Below are positions 34,334 to 44,092 of a DNA stretch of 64,000 nt, piece after piece. The stretch lies in NCBI GenBank assembly GCA_910585605.1, contig CAJUFL010000007.1, forward strand, positions 26,048 to 90,047, written 5' to 3'. Under the pieces are notes generated by a model that saw only the letters and a program-made list of their open reading frames with translations, did not search any database and was not told where the DNA came from. The DNA is from an uncultured Lachnospiraceae bacterium. Lineage in GTDB: Bacteria > Bacillota > Clostridia > Lachnospirales > Lachnospiraceae. Numbering within the stretch: the first letter of the stretch is position 1; each line of letters opens with the position of its first letter. Made by a program: the position numbers and the translations under genes.

Positions 34334-35842
34334 CTATTCAGATTGTGATTTTTCCTTTGCTTCCTTTTCAGCTTTTTCCTTATCCAATATATCATGTATC
34401 TTATCTACATCAATATTGACTTTAAGGTAATCATCCGGCTTTCTGTTTTTGTTGCCCAAAACACATACCGTCTCCACATGCAGAGTATTCACAAACTGGT
34501 CAATTGCACAAGCTTTAACTACCTTATATCCCCTCTCCTTAAAAATCTCCAAATCCCTGATCAGACTGGTAGGCTTGCAGGAAATATATACAATCTCATT
34601 TACGCCATATGCAATTATCTTATCAAGTGCCTTGGGATGCACACCATCCCTTGGAGGGTCCAGCACAATAATATCTGGTTTTTCTTCTATTTCATCAATC
34701 ACCTTTAATACATCACCGGCAATAAATTCACAATTTGTAAGAGCATTCAGGGCAGCATTTTCTCTTGCCGCTTCCACCGCCTCTTCTACGATTTCCACAC
34801 CGATCACTTTCTCTGCTACCGGGGCTAACATCTGGGCAATTGTACCTGTCCCACTGTAAAGGTCAAAAATAACTTTATCCTTTGTATCTCCTATATAAGA
34901 ACGTGCCGTTTCGTATAGTACCTCTGCCCCCAGAGAATTTGTCTGAAAGAAAGAAAACGGAGAGATTTTAAAGATAAGTCCCAGAATTTTCTCATAAATA
35001 TAATCCTGCCCGTATACTGTAACGATCTTTTCCGGAATCACTGCATCGGAAAGGCTGTCATTATGGGTATGTAAAATTCCAGTAATCCTGCCATGAAGTT
35101 CCAGAGATAACAGCTTATTCTTTAATTCTTCCAGACACAGGCTGTTTGCAAGCTCCCCATCATCCAAATGCTCTCCGGTATCTTTGTCCTGAGTCGTAGT
35201 CACCAGATTTACCAGTATGTCCTTGCTACATGCTGCCTGACGAATCACCAGATGCCGAAGGACGCCTATACGCTGCATTTTCTTATAAAACGGAATCTTT
35301 TTTTCCTCATAAAAATCAAGAACGGTCCTCAAAATCAGATTATAATCCCCATCTACAATCCGGCAGTGGTCAACCGTGACAATATCATGAAAGCTTCCCT
35401 TTTTATGCATACCAAGTGCCAGTGGACCATCTTTTCTTTCATCCCCAAAGGAAAACTCCATCTTATTGCGGTATGCTTCCCTTACCGGACTTCCCTTGAT
35501 TCCTTCCCACTGATAATCGGTAATAACCTTATCTAACAGGTCCTTTACCTGTTCTTCTTTCAGTTTTAACTGATTCTCATAACTCATGGTCTGGTAAGCA
35601 CACCCTCCGCAAGCTCCAAAATGCGGACAAGGCGGTATTACATCTTCTATTGGTGCCTTTTCCAGCACCTCAAGCAGCCGTCCTTCCCCGCTTCCCTTCC
35701 GAAGCTTTTTAACTAAAAAACGGATCCGCTGTCCCTTCAGTGCACCCTTAATACAAATCTCCCTGTCTTCTATCGTTACATATCCTTTATTGGGGAATGT
35801 ATAGCGTTCTACCACTCCCTCATAAATCTGACCTTTTTTCAT
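34334..35842 (-). CDS. rlmD: 23S rRNA (uracil-C5)-methyltransferase, RlmD/RumA type
   Basis: 502 residues: N-terminal TRAM domain (about 1-60), iron-sulphur cysteines in CPHFGACGGC (C72, C78, C81) plus a later cysteine near 166, SAM-binding SGTGTIAQML, the DPPRDG motif and the catalytic cysteine in YISCKPTSL (about 420), followed by the conserved HVETV near the end. It methylates uracil C5 in 23S rRNA (the exact uracil differs between RlmD and RlmCD types). The C-terminal K/E-rich tail of about 35 residues after HVETVCVLG is present, so nearby element insertion did not truncate it. Confidence 0.93.
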   Translation of the reverse strand: MKKGQIYEGVVERYTFPNKGYVTIEDREICIKGALKGQRIRFLVKKLRKGSGEGRLLEVLEKAPIEDVIPPCPHFGACGGCAYQTMSYENQLKLKEEQVKDLLDKVITDYQWEGIKGSPVREAYRNKMEFSFGDERKDGPLALGMHKKGSFHDIVTVDHCRIVDGDYNLILRTVLDFYEEKKIPFYKKMQRIGVLRHLVIRQAACSKDILVNLVTTTQDKDTGEHLDDGELANSLCLEELKNKLLSLELHGRITGILHTHNDSLSDAVIPEKIVTVYGQDYIYEKILGLIFKISPFSFFQTNSLGAEVLYETARSYIGDTKDKVIFDLYSGTGTIAQMLAPVAEKVIGVEIVEEAVEAARENAALNALTNCEFIAGDVLKVIDEIEEKPDIIVLDPPRDGVHPKALDKIIAYGVNEIVYISCKPTSLIRDLEIFKERGYKVVKACAIDQFVNTLHVETVCVLGNKNRKPDDYLKVNIDVDKIHDILDKEKAEKEAKEKSQSE

Positions 35843-35932
35843 ATTACCATATCCCTTCCATTTTCATCCCCAAGTTTTCCAGCGTATTAAATTGATGTTA
35901 AACAAAACTACGCAGAATATCTATCATCTGAT

Positions 35933-36598
35933 TTAATAAAACCCTTCGTAAAAATCCCGCAGGGACGACTTTAGCAGACCCTGAGAATAATGAAATTCAC
36001 CCTCTTTGTCCACCTCGATCAGCATAAATGTATGCTTTCTTCCGTCCTGTCTGGGATAAGAAATGCTTCCGGGATTTAAGATCGTCACATCTTTTCCAAT
36101 CTCTAAAAACGGCATATGGGTATGACCATACATCACAATGTCATATCCATTTTCTAATGCATACTCCCTTAGCCGTTCCACACCGGAACCAACGTAAAAC
36201 CGGTGTCCATGCGTAATAAACACCCGCTTGTCCGCTATCATAAAGGAATCCGTATCCGGCAGTGCGATATCATAATCGTTGTTACCTGCTATCATATGGG
36301 TCTCGCATTTTGCCAGCTCTCTGATATACTCCGGTCCACGTTCGATATCTCCCAGATGGATGAACATATCAATATCCCCTGCCTGTTCCAATACCTGTTT
36401 CACGTCGTCATTTTTACCATGTGAATCACTAATTACCAGTATTCGCATTTCTATCTCCTCATTCTTCTTTCCACTTTTCTTATCCAGACTTTTAAATTCT
36501 ATCTTTACCTCAACCGGCTTCCGCTTATCCACTGCCTGCCCTGCTTCCGGTTTACGGAACAAATCCTTAAATCTTTTTGCCCATTCCTTTAATCCCAT
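35933..36598 (-). CDS. YfcE/MJ0936-type metallophosphodiesterase with optional 50-residue extension
   Basis: The catalytic domain begins MRILVISDSHGK and shows the calcineurin-like metal motifs: DSH, HLGD, GNND, HGH and YGHTH, with the closing NPGSIS typical of YfcE. It cleaves phosphodiesters with Mn-type metal centres; the physiological substrate is unknown. Two in-frame starts both have good ribosome sites: ATG 36598 (GGAGGAG upstream) adds a basic 50-residue N-terminus, and ATG 36448 (GAGGAG, six bases) gives the usual 171-residue enzyme. It follows rdgB closely, a common pairing. Confidence 0.9.
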   Translation of the reverse strand: MGLKEWAKRFKDLFRKPEAGQAVDKRKPVEVKIEFKSLDKKSGKKNEEIEMRILVISDSHGKNDDVKQVLEQAGDIDMFIHLGDIERGPEYIRELAKCETHMIAGNNDYDIALPDTDSFMIADKRVFITHGHRFYVGSGVERLREYALENGYDIVMYGHTHMPFLEIGKDVTILNPGSISYPRQDGRKHTFMLIEVDKEGEFHYSQGLLKSSLRDFYEGFY

Positions 36599-36656
36599 TT
36601 CAGCTCCTCCAGTGTTGGCAACCGGTTTGCAAAATCAGCAATCCTGCCCGAATCAT

Positions 36657-37238
36657 CTAAAGTTCCTTTTTGATCATCTCCAATGCCTTACCCCTATGGC
36701 TGACTTTATTCTTTTCCTCAGGATCAAGTTCTGCGGTGGTCTTTCCATACTCTGGCAGGAAAAAAATCGGATCATAGCCAAATCCGTTACTGCCTCTCTC
36801 CTCATAACCGATGATTCCTTCTATCGTACCCCGCTTTGTCAGTACACGTCCATCTGGAAATGCCGCTGCGATTGCACAGACAAACCTTGCAGTCCTTTTT
36901 TCGTCGGGGACTCCCTCCAGATTCTCTATGATTTTCCGATTCTTTACTGTATAAGAAGTATCCTCCCCAAGCCATCTTGCGGAATAAATACCGGGCATCT
37001 TGTCCATATAATCCACCTCCAGACCGGAATCATCTGCCAGCACCAGACAGTTTGTAAGCTTACTGATTGCCGTTGCCTTAATCATTGCATTTTCCTCAAA
37101 AGTGCTGCCGTCCTCTACAATATCCGCCGTAATCCCGGCTTCCTTCATGGATAAGATTTCATAATCCAAATCCCCTAAAATCATCCTGATTTCCTTCATC
37201 TTTTTTTCGTTACCTGTAGCAAAAATTAATTTTTCCAT
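36657..37238 (-). CDS. rdgB: XTP/dITP diphosphatase (RdgB/HAM1)
   Basis: 193 residues, the usual family length. It starts FATGNEKKMKEI, has the metal/substrate motif LADDSGLEVDYM and the C-terminal SNGFGYDPIFF and SHRGKAL motifs. It hydrolyses non-canonical purine nucleoside triphosphates to monophosphates and keeps inosine and xanthine nucleotides out of DNA. The next gene downstream, with 58 bases between, is the phosphodiesterase, likely the same operon. Confidence 0.95.
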   Translation of the reverse strand: MEKLIFATGNEKKMKEIRMILGDLDYEILSMKEAGITADIVEDGSTFEENAMIKATAISKLTNCLVLADDSGLEVDYMDKMPGIYSARWLGEDTSYTVKNRKIIENLEGVPDEKRTARFVCAIAAAFPDGRVLTKRGTIEGIIGYEERGSNGFGYDPIFFLPEYGKTTAELDPEEKNKVSHRGKALEMIKKEL

Positions 37239-37431
37239 ATAATATATTCCTCTCTAAATATAAGCAGATTTTAATGCTAACAATTCCCGTCTCACAGATT
37301 TTCATAACCTACTTTACACTACCATTTGTAACCAATTTTACAACACAATGTTTCGCATACTACGGTAGTCGCAAATATGCATACCACCATTCCCAATTGG
37401 CTCGTGTTCACCCGAATTGCTTATCTTCCTG

Positions 37432-38577
37432 TTATGTTCGTTTCGGCGGTTTTGGTCCCATATACTGATAAAAATAGGATTTGATCATACCATTATATAT
37501 CTTACGGTTTTTAGTCGCTTTCTTCCCCAGATAGCGTTCTGCGTCCTCATAAGAGGTTATAATGAATTTGGACCAGGTATCCAGCCGGCTAAATGCCTTC
37601 CCGATATCCTTATAAAGTTTTGGCAGGTCAGATTTTTCTTCCAGACGTTCACCATAAGGCGGATTAGTTATGATAAATCCATATTTTTTAGGACTGGAAA
37701 GCTCCCTCATATCCCGCTGCTGAAAATGAATATATTCATCCACACCGGCTTCCCTTGCATTCTGCATTGCACATTTTATAATACCTGAATCCAGATCATA
37801 TCCCTGAATATTCATCTCAATATCCCGTAAGATCAAATCTTCTGCCTCCGTAATTGCATCATACCAGATTTTTTTCGGTGCAATATTCTTCCAGTTTTCC
37901 GCTGTAAATTCCCGGTTCATCCCCGGTGCTATATTTGCCCCGATCATGGCAGCTTCAATAGGAAATGTACCGCTTCCGCAAAACGGATCGATCAAAATAC
38001 GATCCTTATTCCAGGGGGTTAGCATAAGCAGCGCTGCTGCCAGAGTTTCTGAAATAGGGGCTTTTCCAACCAACTGACGATATCCCCGCTTATGAAGGGA
38101 GGTTCCTGACGTATCTAACGCAATCGTTACCATATCCTTTAAAATAAATACCCGAATCGGATACTCGGCACCGGTTTCCTCAAACCAGCTGGTATGATAA
38201 ATTCCCTGTAGTTTGTCCACAATCGCTTTCTTCACAATGGATTGAATATCAGAACTGCTGAACAGCTTAGACTTATTGGTTGTCGCCTTGGTTACCCAGA
38301 ACTTTGCGTCCTTTGGAAGATATGCATCCCAGGACAGCGCTTTTGTACCTTCAAATAATTCATCAAAGGTCACAGCCTTAAAACTTCCTACCTTTATCAT
38401 AATTCTTTCAGCCGTTCGGATAAAAATATTGGCTTTTGCAAGCGCTGTCTGGTCACCCCTAAAAATAATCCGTCCGTCCTCCACTGAAACAATCTCATAT
38501 CCCAGATCTGTAATTTCCCTCTTTAACACTGCTTCCAGCCCAAAATGGCAGGGGGCAATGAATTCTAAATCCTGCAT
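37432..38577 (-). CDS. THUMP-domain rRNA guanine-N2 methyltransferase (RlmL/YpsC type)
   Basis: 381 residues: N-terminal ferredoxin-like/THUMP part (about 1-160), then a Rossmann methylase with DPFCGSGTF (about 200) and NPPYGERL (about 309), the signature of N2-guanine methylases. The single-domain length matches Firmicute YpsC-like homologues of the RlmL N-terminal half. GAGGAG lies upstream of ATG 38577. Substrate is inferred as 23S rRNA from the family. Confidence 0.9.
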   Translation of the reverse strand: MQDLEFIAPCHFGLEAVLKREITDLGYEIVSVEDGRIIFRGDQTALAKANIFIRTAERIMIKVGSFKAVTFDELFEGTKALSWDAYLPKDAKFWVTKATTNKSKLFSSSDIQSIVKKAIVDKLQGIYHTSWFEETGAEYPIRVFILKDMVTIALDTSGTSLHKRGYRQLVGKAPISETLAAALLMLTPWNKDRILIDPFCGSGTFPIEAAMIGANIAPGMNREFTAENWKNIAPKKIWYDAITEAEDLILRDIEMNIQGYDLDSGIIKCAMQNAREAGVDEYIHFQQRDMRELSSPKKYGFIITNPPYGERLEEKSDLPKLYKDIGKAFSRLDTWSKFIITSYEDAERYLGKKATKNRKIYNGMIKSYFYQYMGPKPPKRT

Positions 38578-38708
38578 GTGTTTCTCCTCTTATGTCAAGT
38601 ATTCTTTTATCCATACTTGTATGATCCTATTTCCGGTTCCTATGACTGCAAATCCCGCAATCTTTTTTTCATTATTTACATAATCATTCTCTACTATAAC
38701 AGATTTTT

Positions 38709-39011
38709 TCATTTCGTTAAAGAGGCATTATAATTTTTCAATCCACCAATACAGTTGATGACCTTATATCCCATATCTGAAAGAATACAAGCCGCCTGAA
38801 TGCTGGCTCCACCGGTGTCACAATATACGATCAGCGTTCTTCCTTTAGGAAGATTCACCTGTTTTCTCTCAATCCGGTCAAGCGGTAAATTGATTGCCAT
38901 TGGAATATGCCCCTGACAAAACCGCTCTGCATTTCTTACGTCAACAATAATGGCATTATTTGAAAGTGCTGTTGCTACAATTTTTCTGATGTTAATGTGT
39001 TCAAATGCCAT
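38709..39011 (-). CDS. Single-domain rhodanese-like sulfurtransferase
   Basis: 100 residues with IIVDVRNAERFCQGHIPMA and the active-site loop YCDTGGAS, where the cysteine would carry persulfide sulfur. The length matches free-standing rhodanese (GlpE/PspE-like) proteins, without a signal peptide, so it is cytosolic. Sulfur donor or acceptor is unknown. It is monocistronic by spacing. Confidence 0.88.
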   Translation of the reverse strand: MAFEHINIRKIVATALSNNAIIVDVRNAERFCQGHIPMAINLPLDRIERKQVNLPKGRTLIVYCDTGGASIQAACILSDMGYKVINCIGGLKNYNASLTK

Positions 39012-39226
39012 AACAAATTCCGCTGCTTTCCTTACTTATTATTAAAATATTCAGACAGAATATAAGTCGTGCATAGGAAATGCACAAACATATGCGGTGT
39101 TTTTTTCGATACCGTATGTCTGTGCACTCCATATAAGATAACAGCTTATTTTGTTTTTCCTTTATTCCCTTTGATTTTTGTCTTCATACCGTTCCAGATA
39201 CCATGCTTTTTACATTGCTTTAGGCT

Positions 39227-41479
39227 CTATTTACGGATAACCGCCTTCGACGGCACACCTTTTTTCTTTAAAAATTTCCTGTATGATTTTAATTTACTCT
39301 TTGGAACTTTAATCACAGCTTTCTTTGCAATCCCCTTAAATGCTGCCTTCCCAACATTCTTACTGGTCAGCTTCGTGGTTTTAACGGTAATTGTTTTCAA
39401 GGACCGGCAGCCATAAAATGCTTTTTTACCAATGGATTTAACAGATGCCGGAATCGTAATCTTTCTCAATACCCTGTTATTCTTAAAGGCATTAGCCGCA
39501 ATTGCAGTTACTTTGTAAGTCCGGTTCCCAATCTTTATTGTATCAGGAATCCTCACACTCTTTATTTTTCGGGCTTTTTTACTCTTTTCCAGACCCATAT
39601 AGGTTACGGTCCCACCGGATTTATTATCTGTTGTCACCTTATATAAGCTTCCGGCTGTCGCCTGTATTTTACCAAGTACAGAACCCTTATCCTCATCTTT
39701 GTTATCCGTGTCCTCTTTAGAAGAACCGGAATCCTGATGATCCTTATCAGAAGCTGTATTATCCCCGGCAGGTGGATTGAAACTTACATTGCCATTCTGG
39801 TCCATATCATCCGGCTTTTCTCCTTCCTGATCTCCACCTTCCTGTAACTTTGGAATACTTTCTTTTTCCAGTTCCTCCTGACATACCACACATTCCTTAT
39901 GCATACTGCCCTCTGCTTCCGCAGTTGCCGCTATATCAATAATCCATTCACTGGATGTATGTTCCTCCAAATCTCCATATAACATGCCGCATACCGTACA
40001 TTTTGCCTTCTCCTTACAGGTGGCCGTTCCTCCGGTATGTAAACCCGTTGCAGGAACTGTCGTGTCATCCGTCTTTTCACCACATCCGGTACAAAATCTT
40101 GCTTTTTTTCCTGCTTTACCACAGGTCGGTGCTTCATATATCGTATATTCCTGGCTATATACATGCGTATGCCCTCCACCATTTCCTACAGTAACCTGAT
40201 AAGTCGCATATGCGTTCTTTGAAAGGGAAACAGTAATCGTTGCCACACCGTCTTTGATTCCTCTTAAAAACAAATAACCCGAACCTGTATCTTCCGATCT
40301 GATCATTGCTTTCACGATATCTTCATCAGAGGATACGACGCTCAATTTGCTAAAGGAAATACTGGAATCCGAAAGGGTTATCTTTGGACCACTCCAATAA
40401 TAACTGTCCGCTGCCACATCTATTTTCCCTGACGAAGCAGACAGATTAACCGTGACATCATCCGAAGTAGTATCGATATCAAAAAAGTCCACCGTATATT
40501 CGATAACCACCTGACCGTTTTCTGTCACCTGTACCTGATAACTGTCACCTTCATAATAACCCGTAATGTCCGAAGGACGAAAAATCAGGCAGCCAGTCTG
40601 ACCATATCCGGCATTGCTGATATTATAATAACCATCTGCACCCGTTGTACCCGGTGAAGCAAAATTCCATACTTTTTGATCTGATGTTCTTGTCAGCTTT
40701 ACAGTAGCTCCCGAATCAAATGCGGTTGATCTGGAAATACTCCATGGTGAATTTGCGGCAAAATATTCCGTCGGCATGTTCTGTGCCGGCCACGCAACAA
40801 CCGATACCCCGGACGAGGTATTGGATTTGTCAAAAGAATACATTGCACTGTAACAGCCATTGAGTCCCCATACCGAACCGAATCCCGTCTTTCCCATTGA
40901 TGGATTCAGACACCATCTCCTATGCCCGACGCGGTCTATATTAGAAGCATCCCCGTCTCCCATCCAGCCGCTCACGATAGATTTTCCAAGTGGTCTTCCG
41001 CTGGTTCCCGAACCACCCTCAATATTACTACTGCCGGTCCCCGAGCACCCCAGCTGGTATAAATCATCACTCATCCCCGACGGCCGGTCCGGATTATGCG
41101 TCAGTTTTTTATTCAGATAATTAATCAGCGTACCTGCCTGAACCTTTGAAATATACGTGGCATCTAATGTCACATTATAGGGAATACCTGCTATATATCG
41201 TACACCATTTAACACTGCTAATGCATTCTGCTGGGTTTCATCCGACAAGGCCCCAGCTGCATACGGTGCTGAAGTTACAGGTGTATCTGCATAAACAGGA
41301 GCTTTGTTGATATCTCCTCCAATATTCTTAATATAACTGCGGATTTCTTCCTGTGTATGTGTTTTCACGTCTATTCCTGTTGCGGCCTGTGCCGAATTGC
41401 CAAAAACAGCAATGGAAAATACTAACGTTGTCATTAAAATACCGGTTTGCATAAACTTACTTTTAAAAATATTCTGCAT
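39227..41479 (-). CDS. Secreted CAP-domain protein with BspA-like leucine-rich tail
   Basis: 750 residues: signal peptide (MQNIFKSKFMQTGILMTTLV...), a CAP/SCP-PR1 domain (about 80-230) with conserved VGHRRWCLNP, Ig-like beta domain, two zinc-ribbon-like Cys repeats (TCGKAGKKARFCTGCGEKTD and a second CxxC pair), a D/E/S-rich linker, and a C-terminal BspA-like repeat unit (KAFYGCRSLKTITV) with basic tail. No LPXTG is present, so it is released or held by charge. Function unknown; related repeat proteins are common in gut Lachnospiraceae. AAAGGGG lies before ATG 41479. Confidence 0.88.
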   Translation of the reverse strand: MQNIFKSKFMQTGILMTTLVFSIAVFGNSAQAATGIDVKTHTQEEIRSYIKNIGGDINKAPVYADTPVTSAPYAAGALSDETQQNALAVLNGVRYIAGIPYNVTLDATYISKVQAGTLINYLNKKLTHNPDRPSGMSDDLYQLGCSGTGSSNIEGGSGTSGRPLGKSIVSGWMGDGDASNIDRVGHRRWCLNPSMGKTGFGSVWGLNGCYSAMYSFDKSNTSSGVSVVAWPAQNMPTEYFAANSPWSISRSTAFDSGATVKLTRTSDQKVWNFASPGTTGADGYYNISNAGYGQTGCLIFRPSDITGYYEGDSYQVQVTENGQVVIEYTVDFFDIDTTSDDVTVNLSASSGKIDVAADSYYWSGPKITLSDSSISFSKLSVVSSDEDIVKAMIRSEDTGSGYLFLRGIKDGVATITVSLSKNAYATYQVTVGNGGGHTHVYSQEYTIYEAPTCGKAGKKARFCTGCGEKTDDTTVPATGLHTGGTATCKEKAKCTVCGMLYGDLEEHTSSEWIIDIAATAEAEGSMHKECVVCQEELEKESIPKLQEGGDQEGEKPDDMDQNGNVSFNPPAGDNTASDKDHQDSGSSKEDTDNKDEDKGSVLGKIQATAGSLYKVTTDNKSGGTVTYMGLEKSKKARKIKSVRIPDTIKIGNRTYKVTAIAANAFKNNRVLRKITIPASVKSIGKKAFYGCRSLKTITVKTTKLTSKNVGKAAFKGIAKKAVIKVPKSKLKSYRKFLKKKGVPSKAVIRK

Positions 41480-41751
41480 ATGTATCCCCTTTCTAAATCA
41501 CATAATTACCTGTACCAATTTTTCAGAAGATATTTTTTCAAAATCTATCTCCATTAAAACGGCGTTTGGCAAAACATATAAAAATCCGCCAAAACAATAC
41601 TTTATTCCTGCTTATTGTAAATAAAAACTTATTAACTTTATTCAGAGTTCAAATTACCTTATTCTTTATACTCTTTTATAATATCCTATTATAGGTAGAA
41701 TAACATACATAATTTAAAATAACAAGACAAACGGTATGCCTCCCTTTACAT

Positions 41752-41806
41752 AAAAAATGCACAAACACTAAACGTCTCTAAAACGTTAATAAATGTGTTT
41801 GTGCAT
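41752..41806 (-). terminator. Terminator of the DUF1893 operon
   Basis: ATGCACAAACAC (41757-41768) and GTGTTTGTGCAT (41795-41806) form a perfect 12-bp stem; on the minus strand a run of six T follows (41752-41757). The rest of the 350-base gap (41480-41831) holds the CAP-gene 5' region and nothing else I can support. Confidence 0.85.
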
Positions 41807-41831
41807 CCTTTTATTTCCAGTAAAATCTAAT

Positions 41832-42251
41832 TTAAGCCAGTTCTGTCAATTTTTCTTTTATTGCCGCCAATGCCTCGGTTGGCAGATCAATACCCTGCAC
41901 TGCCGTCTCCATGGGACAAAAGCCTGTATTTCTGCGGTTGCGGATTGCTTCCACCGACAAATCATACACGGCCGAAATCCCATGCCTTTCCAGAGTATGG
42001 ATTGCCGCCTCGCTCATCACCGGTGCATACACCATATCCACTTTTAACAATACATATAAAAATGCCGCCGCATTTCCCACTACTTTATCTGCCGCACTAT
42101 AACCTGCCACATCGGTTTTTGTATCCAGCCATTGCAGCAGAGGTCTGACACCTCGTTCTGTGCTCGTATAAGTCATATCCCCTTTGCACAATACACAGGT
42201 GTAACCGCCGCTTTCCAATAATTCCTTTGCTTTTATCAAATCAATCTTCAT
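41832..42251 (-). CDS. DUF1893 (cytidine-deaminase-fold) protein
   Basis: About 139 residues from ATG 42251 (MKIDLIKAKELLESGGYTCV); the longer TTG reading to 42281 is less likely. The pattern CVLCKGDMTYTSTERGVRPL, the DKVVGNAAAFLYVLL segment and the FCPME end match DUF1893. The deaminase fold is known for the family, but the reaction is not. It overlaps the upstream ECF S-component gene by 11 bases, so the two are linked in one operon with the aldo/keto reductase. Confidence 0.85.
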   Translation of the reverse strand: MKIDLIKAKELLESGGYTCVLCKGDMTYTSTERGVRPLLQWLDTKTDVAGYSAADKVVGNAAAFLYVLLKVDMVYAPVMSEAAIHTLERHGISAVYDLSVEAIRNRRNTGFCPMETAVQGIDLPTEALAAIKEKLTELA

Positions 42252-42807
42252 ACTTTTGCATCCGCTCCACTCCACAAACAATGAATGGAATCATCGCCCA
42301 CTGAAGAATAAGTCCGAAAATGCCGGTTCTGATACTCATCCATATTGCTGAAACAGAAATATTTTTATTTCCAAACACATAAATTGCAATAAGGATAACA
42401 ATTGCACGAATCACACGCCCTGCCGCCTGGGAAATTACTATCTTTGCAATTATTGGCATTCTCACATTTTTAAGAAATCCGGCAGACAGACCATAGATAC
42501 TAAGTTCAAGCATCATAAAAGGCAGCATGGCAGCTCCTGGCATTCCGGAAAGTGCAAAGCTTGCCACTGGTCCACACATACCTGCTACGGCACCTGCATA
42601 TGGACCTGCCAGAAATCCCACCAGAAGAATTGGCAAATGCATTGGCAGGAAAACTTCTCCCAATGCAGTTCCCACTCCGGATACTACTCCTATCAGGTGG
42701 AATATCTGCGGAAGGGCAACTGCTGCCACAATGGCAGCAAAGGCTGCCAAAGTCTGGGTTTTTATAGATAATCCGTTTTTTTCCATTACTCTTGCTGTAT
42801 TAGTCAT
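42241..42807 (-). CDS. ECF transporter substrate-binding S component
   Basis: About 188 residues from ATG 42807 (MTNTARVMEKN; GGAG nine bases upstream). Five or six hydrophobic helices and the PMHLPILLVGFLAGP signature show an energy-coupling-factor S component that captures a vitamin or micronutrient and works with shared EcfAAT, not encoded here. Substrate unknown. Neighbouring flavin-dependent genes make a cofactor-like substrate tempting but unproved. Confidence 0.87.
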   Translation of the reverse strand: MTNTARVMEKNGLSIKTQTLAAFAAIVAAVALPQIFHLIGVVSGVGTALGEVFLPMHLPILLVGFLAGPYAGAVAGMCGPVASFALSGMPGAAMLPFMMLELSIYGLSAGFLKNVRMPIIAKIVISQAAGRVIRAIVILIAIYVFGNKNISVSAIWMSIRTGIFGLILQWAMIPFIVCGVERMQKYED

Positions 42808-42844
42808 TTTCAACATCTCCTTTTTATTCTAATTTGTTTTTCTT

Positions 42845-43975
42845 TTATCCCTTTAACTTATCTGCAAAATCAGTCATTGCCTCGGATATTTTAATCTGCT
42901 GCGGGCAGACTGCTTCACAGCTTCGGCATCCGACACATGCCGAAGGATGTTTTTCTTCCGGTACTGCCATCAATGCCATGGGAGCAATAAAGCCGCCTCC
43001 TGTAAAACTATGCTCGTTATACAGTTCCAAAAGTCCCGGAATATCCAGTCCCTTCGGACAATGGCTCACACAATAGCGGCAGGCTGTACAGGGAAGTACA
43101 CCGTTTAACATACCATTTACAATATCTAAAAGTATTTTCATTTCTTCATCAGACAGTGGTTTATCCGTTTCATAGGTATTTATATTTTTTTGAAGCTGAT
43201 CCAGATCAGACATACCGGAAAGATCCATCGTAACTCCCGGTATCGTTTGCAGAAAGCGAAAGGCCCATGCCGGAACCTCCTCTTCAGTCCGCAGTTCTTT
43301 CAGTCTTTCCTGTGCTGCCTCCGGCAGTCTGGCAAGTCTGCCGCCCCGCAAAGGTTCCATTACCCAGATAGGAATCCCATATTCATTTAGTAAATCCACC
43401 TTCGCCTTTCCATCCTGGAAGGACCAGTCTATGTAATTCAGCTGAATCTGGCAAAACTCCATATGTTCTCCATAAGCTTCCAAAAAACGTTTCATTACTT
43501 TGCAGCTTCCATGTGCGGAAAAACCAAGATGACGAATCCTTCCCTTTTCTTTTTGTTTCATCAGATACTCAAAAATACCATACTTTTCATCCAGATAGGC
43601 ATCAATATTCATCTCACAGACATTGTGGAACAGATAAAAGTCAAAATAGTCCACATTGCATTTCTCCAGCTGCTTTTCAAAGATTTCCTCTACCTTATCC
43701 ATATTGGAAAGATCATATCCCGGAAATTTGGTAGCAAGATAAAAACTGTCACGAGGATAATTTTTAAGAATCCTTCCCATTACAAGCTCTGAATTTCCAC
43801 CATGATACCCCCATGCCGTATCATAATAATTGATTCCCTGCTTCATGGCATAATCAACCATTTTTGCGGCTGCCGCCTCGTCAATCTTTGCATCGTCCCC
43901 ATCAAAAACCGGCAGACGCATTGCCCCCATGCCAAGGGCAGATAATTCTAAATCCTGAAATTTCTTTTTAAGCAT
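42845..43975 (-). CDS. Aldo/keto reductase with C-terminal 4Fe-4S domain
   Basis: 376 residues from ATG 43975 (MLKKKFQDLE; AAGGAG upstream). The barrel has LGMGAMRLP, the YYDTAWGYHGG aspartate/tyrosine pair and a TKFPG lysine. After about residue 270 come two ferredoxin-like clusters, CTACRYCVSHCPKG and CVGCRSCEAVCPQ. This fused form is common in anaerobes and probably couples carbonyl or enoate reduction to ferredoxin-type electron flow; the substrate is unknown. It is upstream of the ECF S gene with 37 bases between. Confidence 0.9.
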   Translation of the reverse strand: MLKKKFQDLELSALGMGAMRLPVFDGDDAKIDEAAAAKMVDYAMKQGINYYDTAWGYHGGNSELVMGRILKNYPRDSFYLATKFPGYDLSNMDKVEEIFEKQLEKCNVDYFDFYLFHNVCEMNIDAYLDEKYGIFEYLMKQKEKGRIRHLGFSAHGSCKVMKRFLEAYGEHMEFCQIQLNYIDWSFQDGKAKVDLLNEYGIPIWVMEPLRGGRLARLPEAAQERLKELRTEEEVPAWAFRFLQTIPGVTMDLSGMSDLDQLQKNINTYETDKPLSDEEMKILLDIVNGMLNGVLPCTACRYCVSHCPKGLDIPGLLELYNEHSFTGGGFIAPMALMAVPEEKHPSACVGCRSCEAVCPQQIKISEAMTDFADKLKG

Positions 43976-44092
43976 CTCTCTTCTCTCCTTTATCAAAATT
44001 TTCCAATTCCTGTACTAGTATCATAATATAAACCTTCATAAATATCAAACTCCCTTATTTTAAATCTGCAACTGTTCTTGTTTAATGTTATG

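Noticed and set aside
36279..37154. 291-codon plus-strand open frame
   Set aside because: It lies opposite yfcE-like and rdgB genes with full family motifs, has a cysteine/serine-rich composition typical of antisense shadows and no ribosome site.
39069..39125. Terminator after the CAP-domain gene
   Set aside because: The inverted repeat is imperfect with two bulges and no clear T-run follows on the minus strand.
42241..42281. TTG-initiated extension of the DUF1893 protein
   Set aside because: The family pattern starts at MKIDLIKAKELL; the added ten residues are explained by overlap with the ECF S-component gene.
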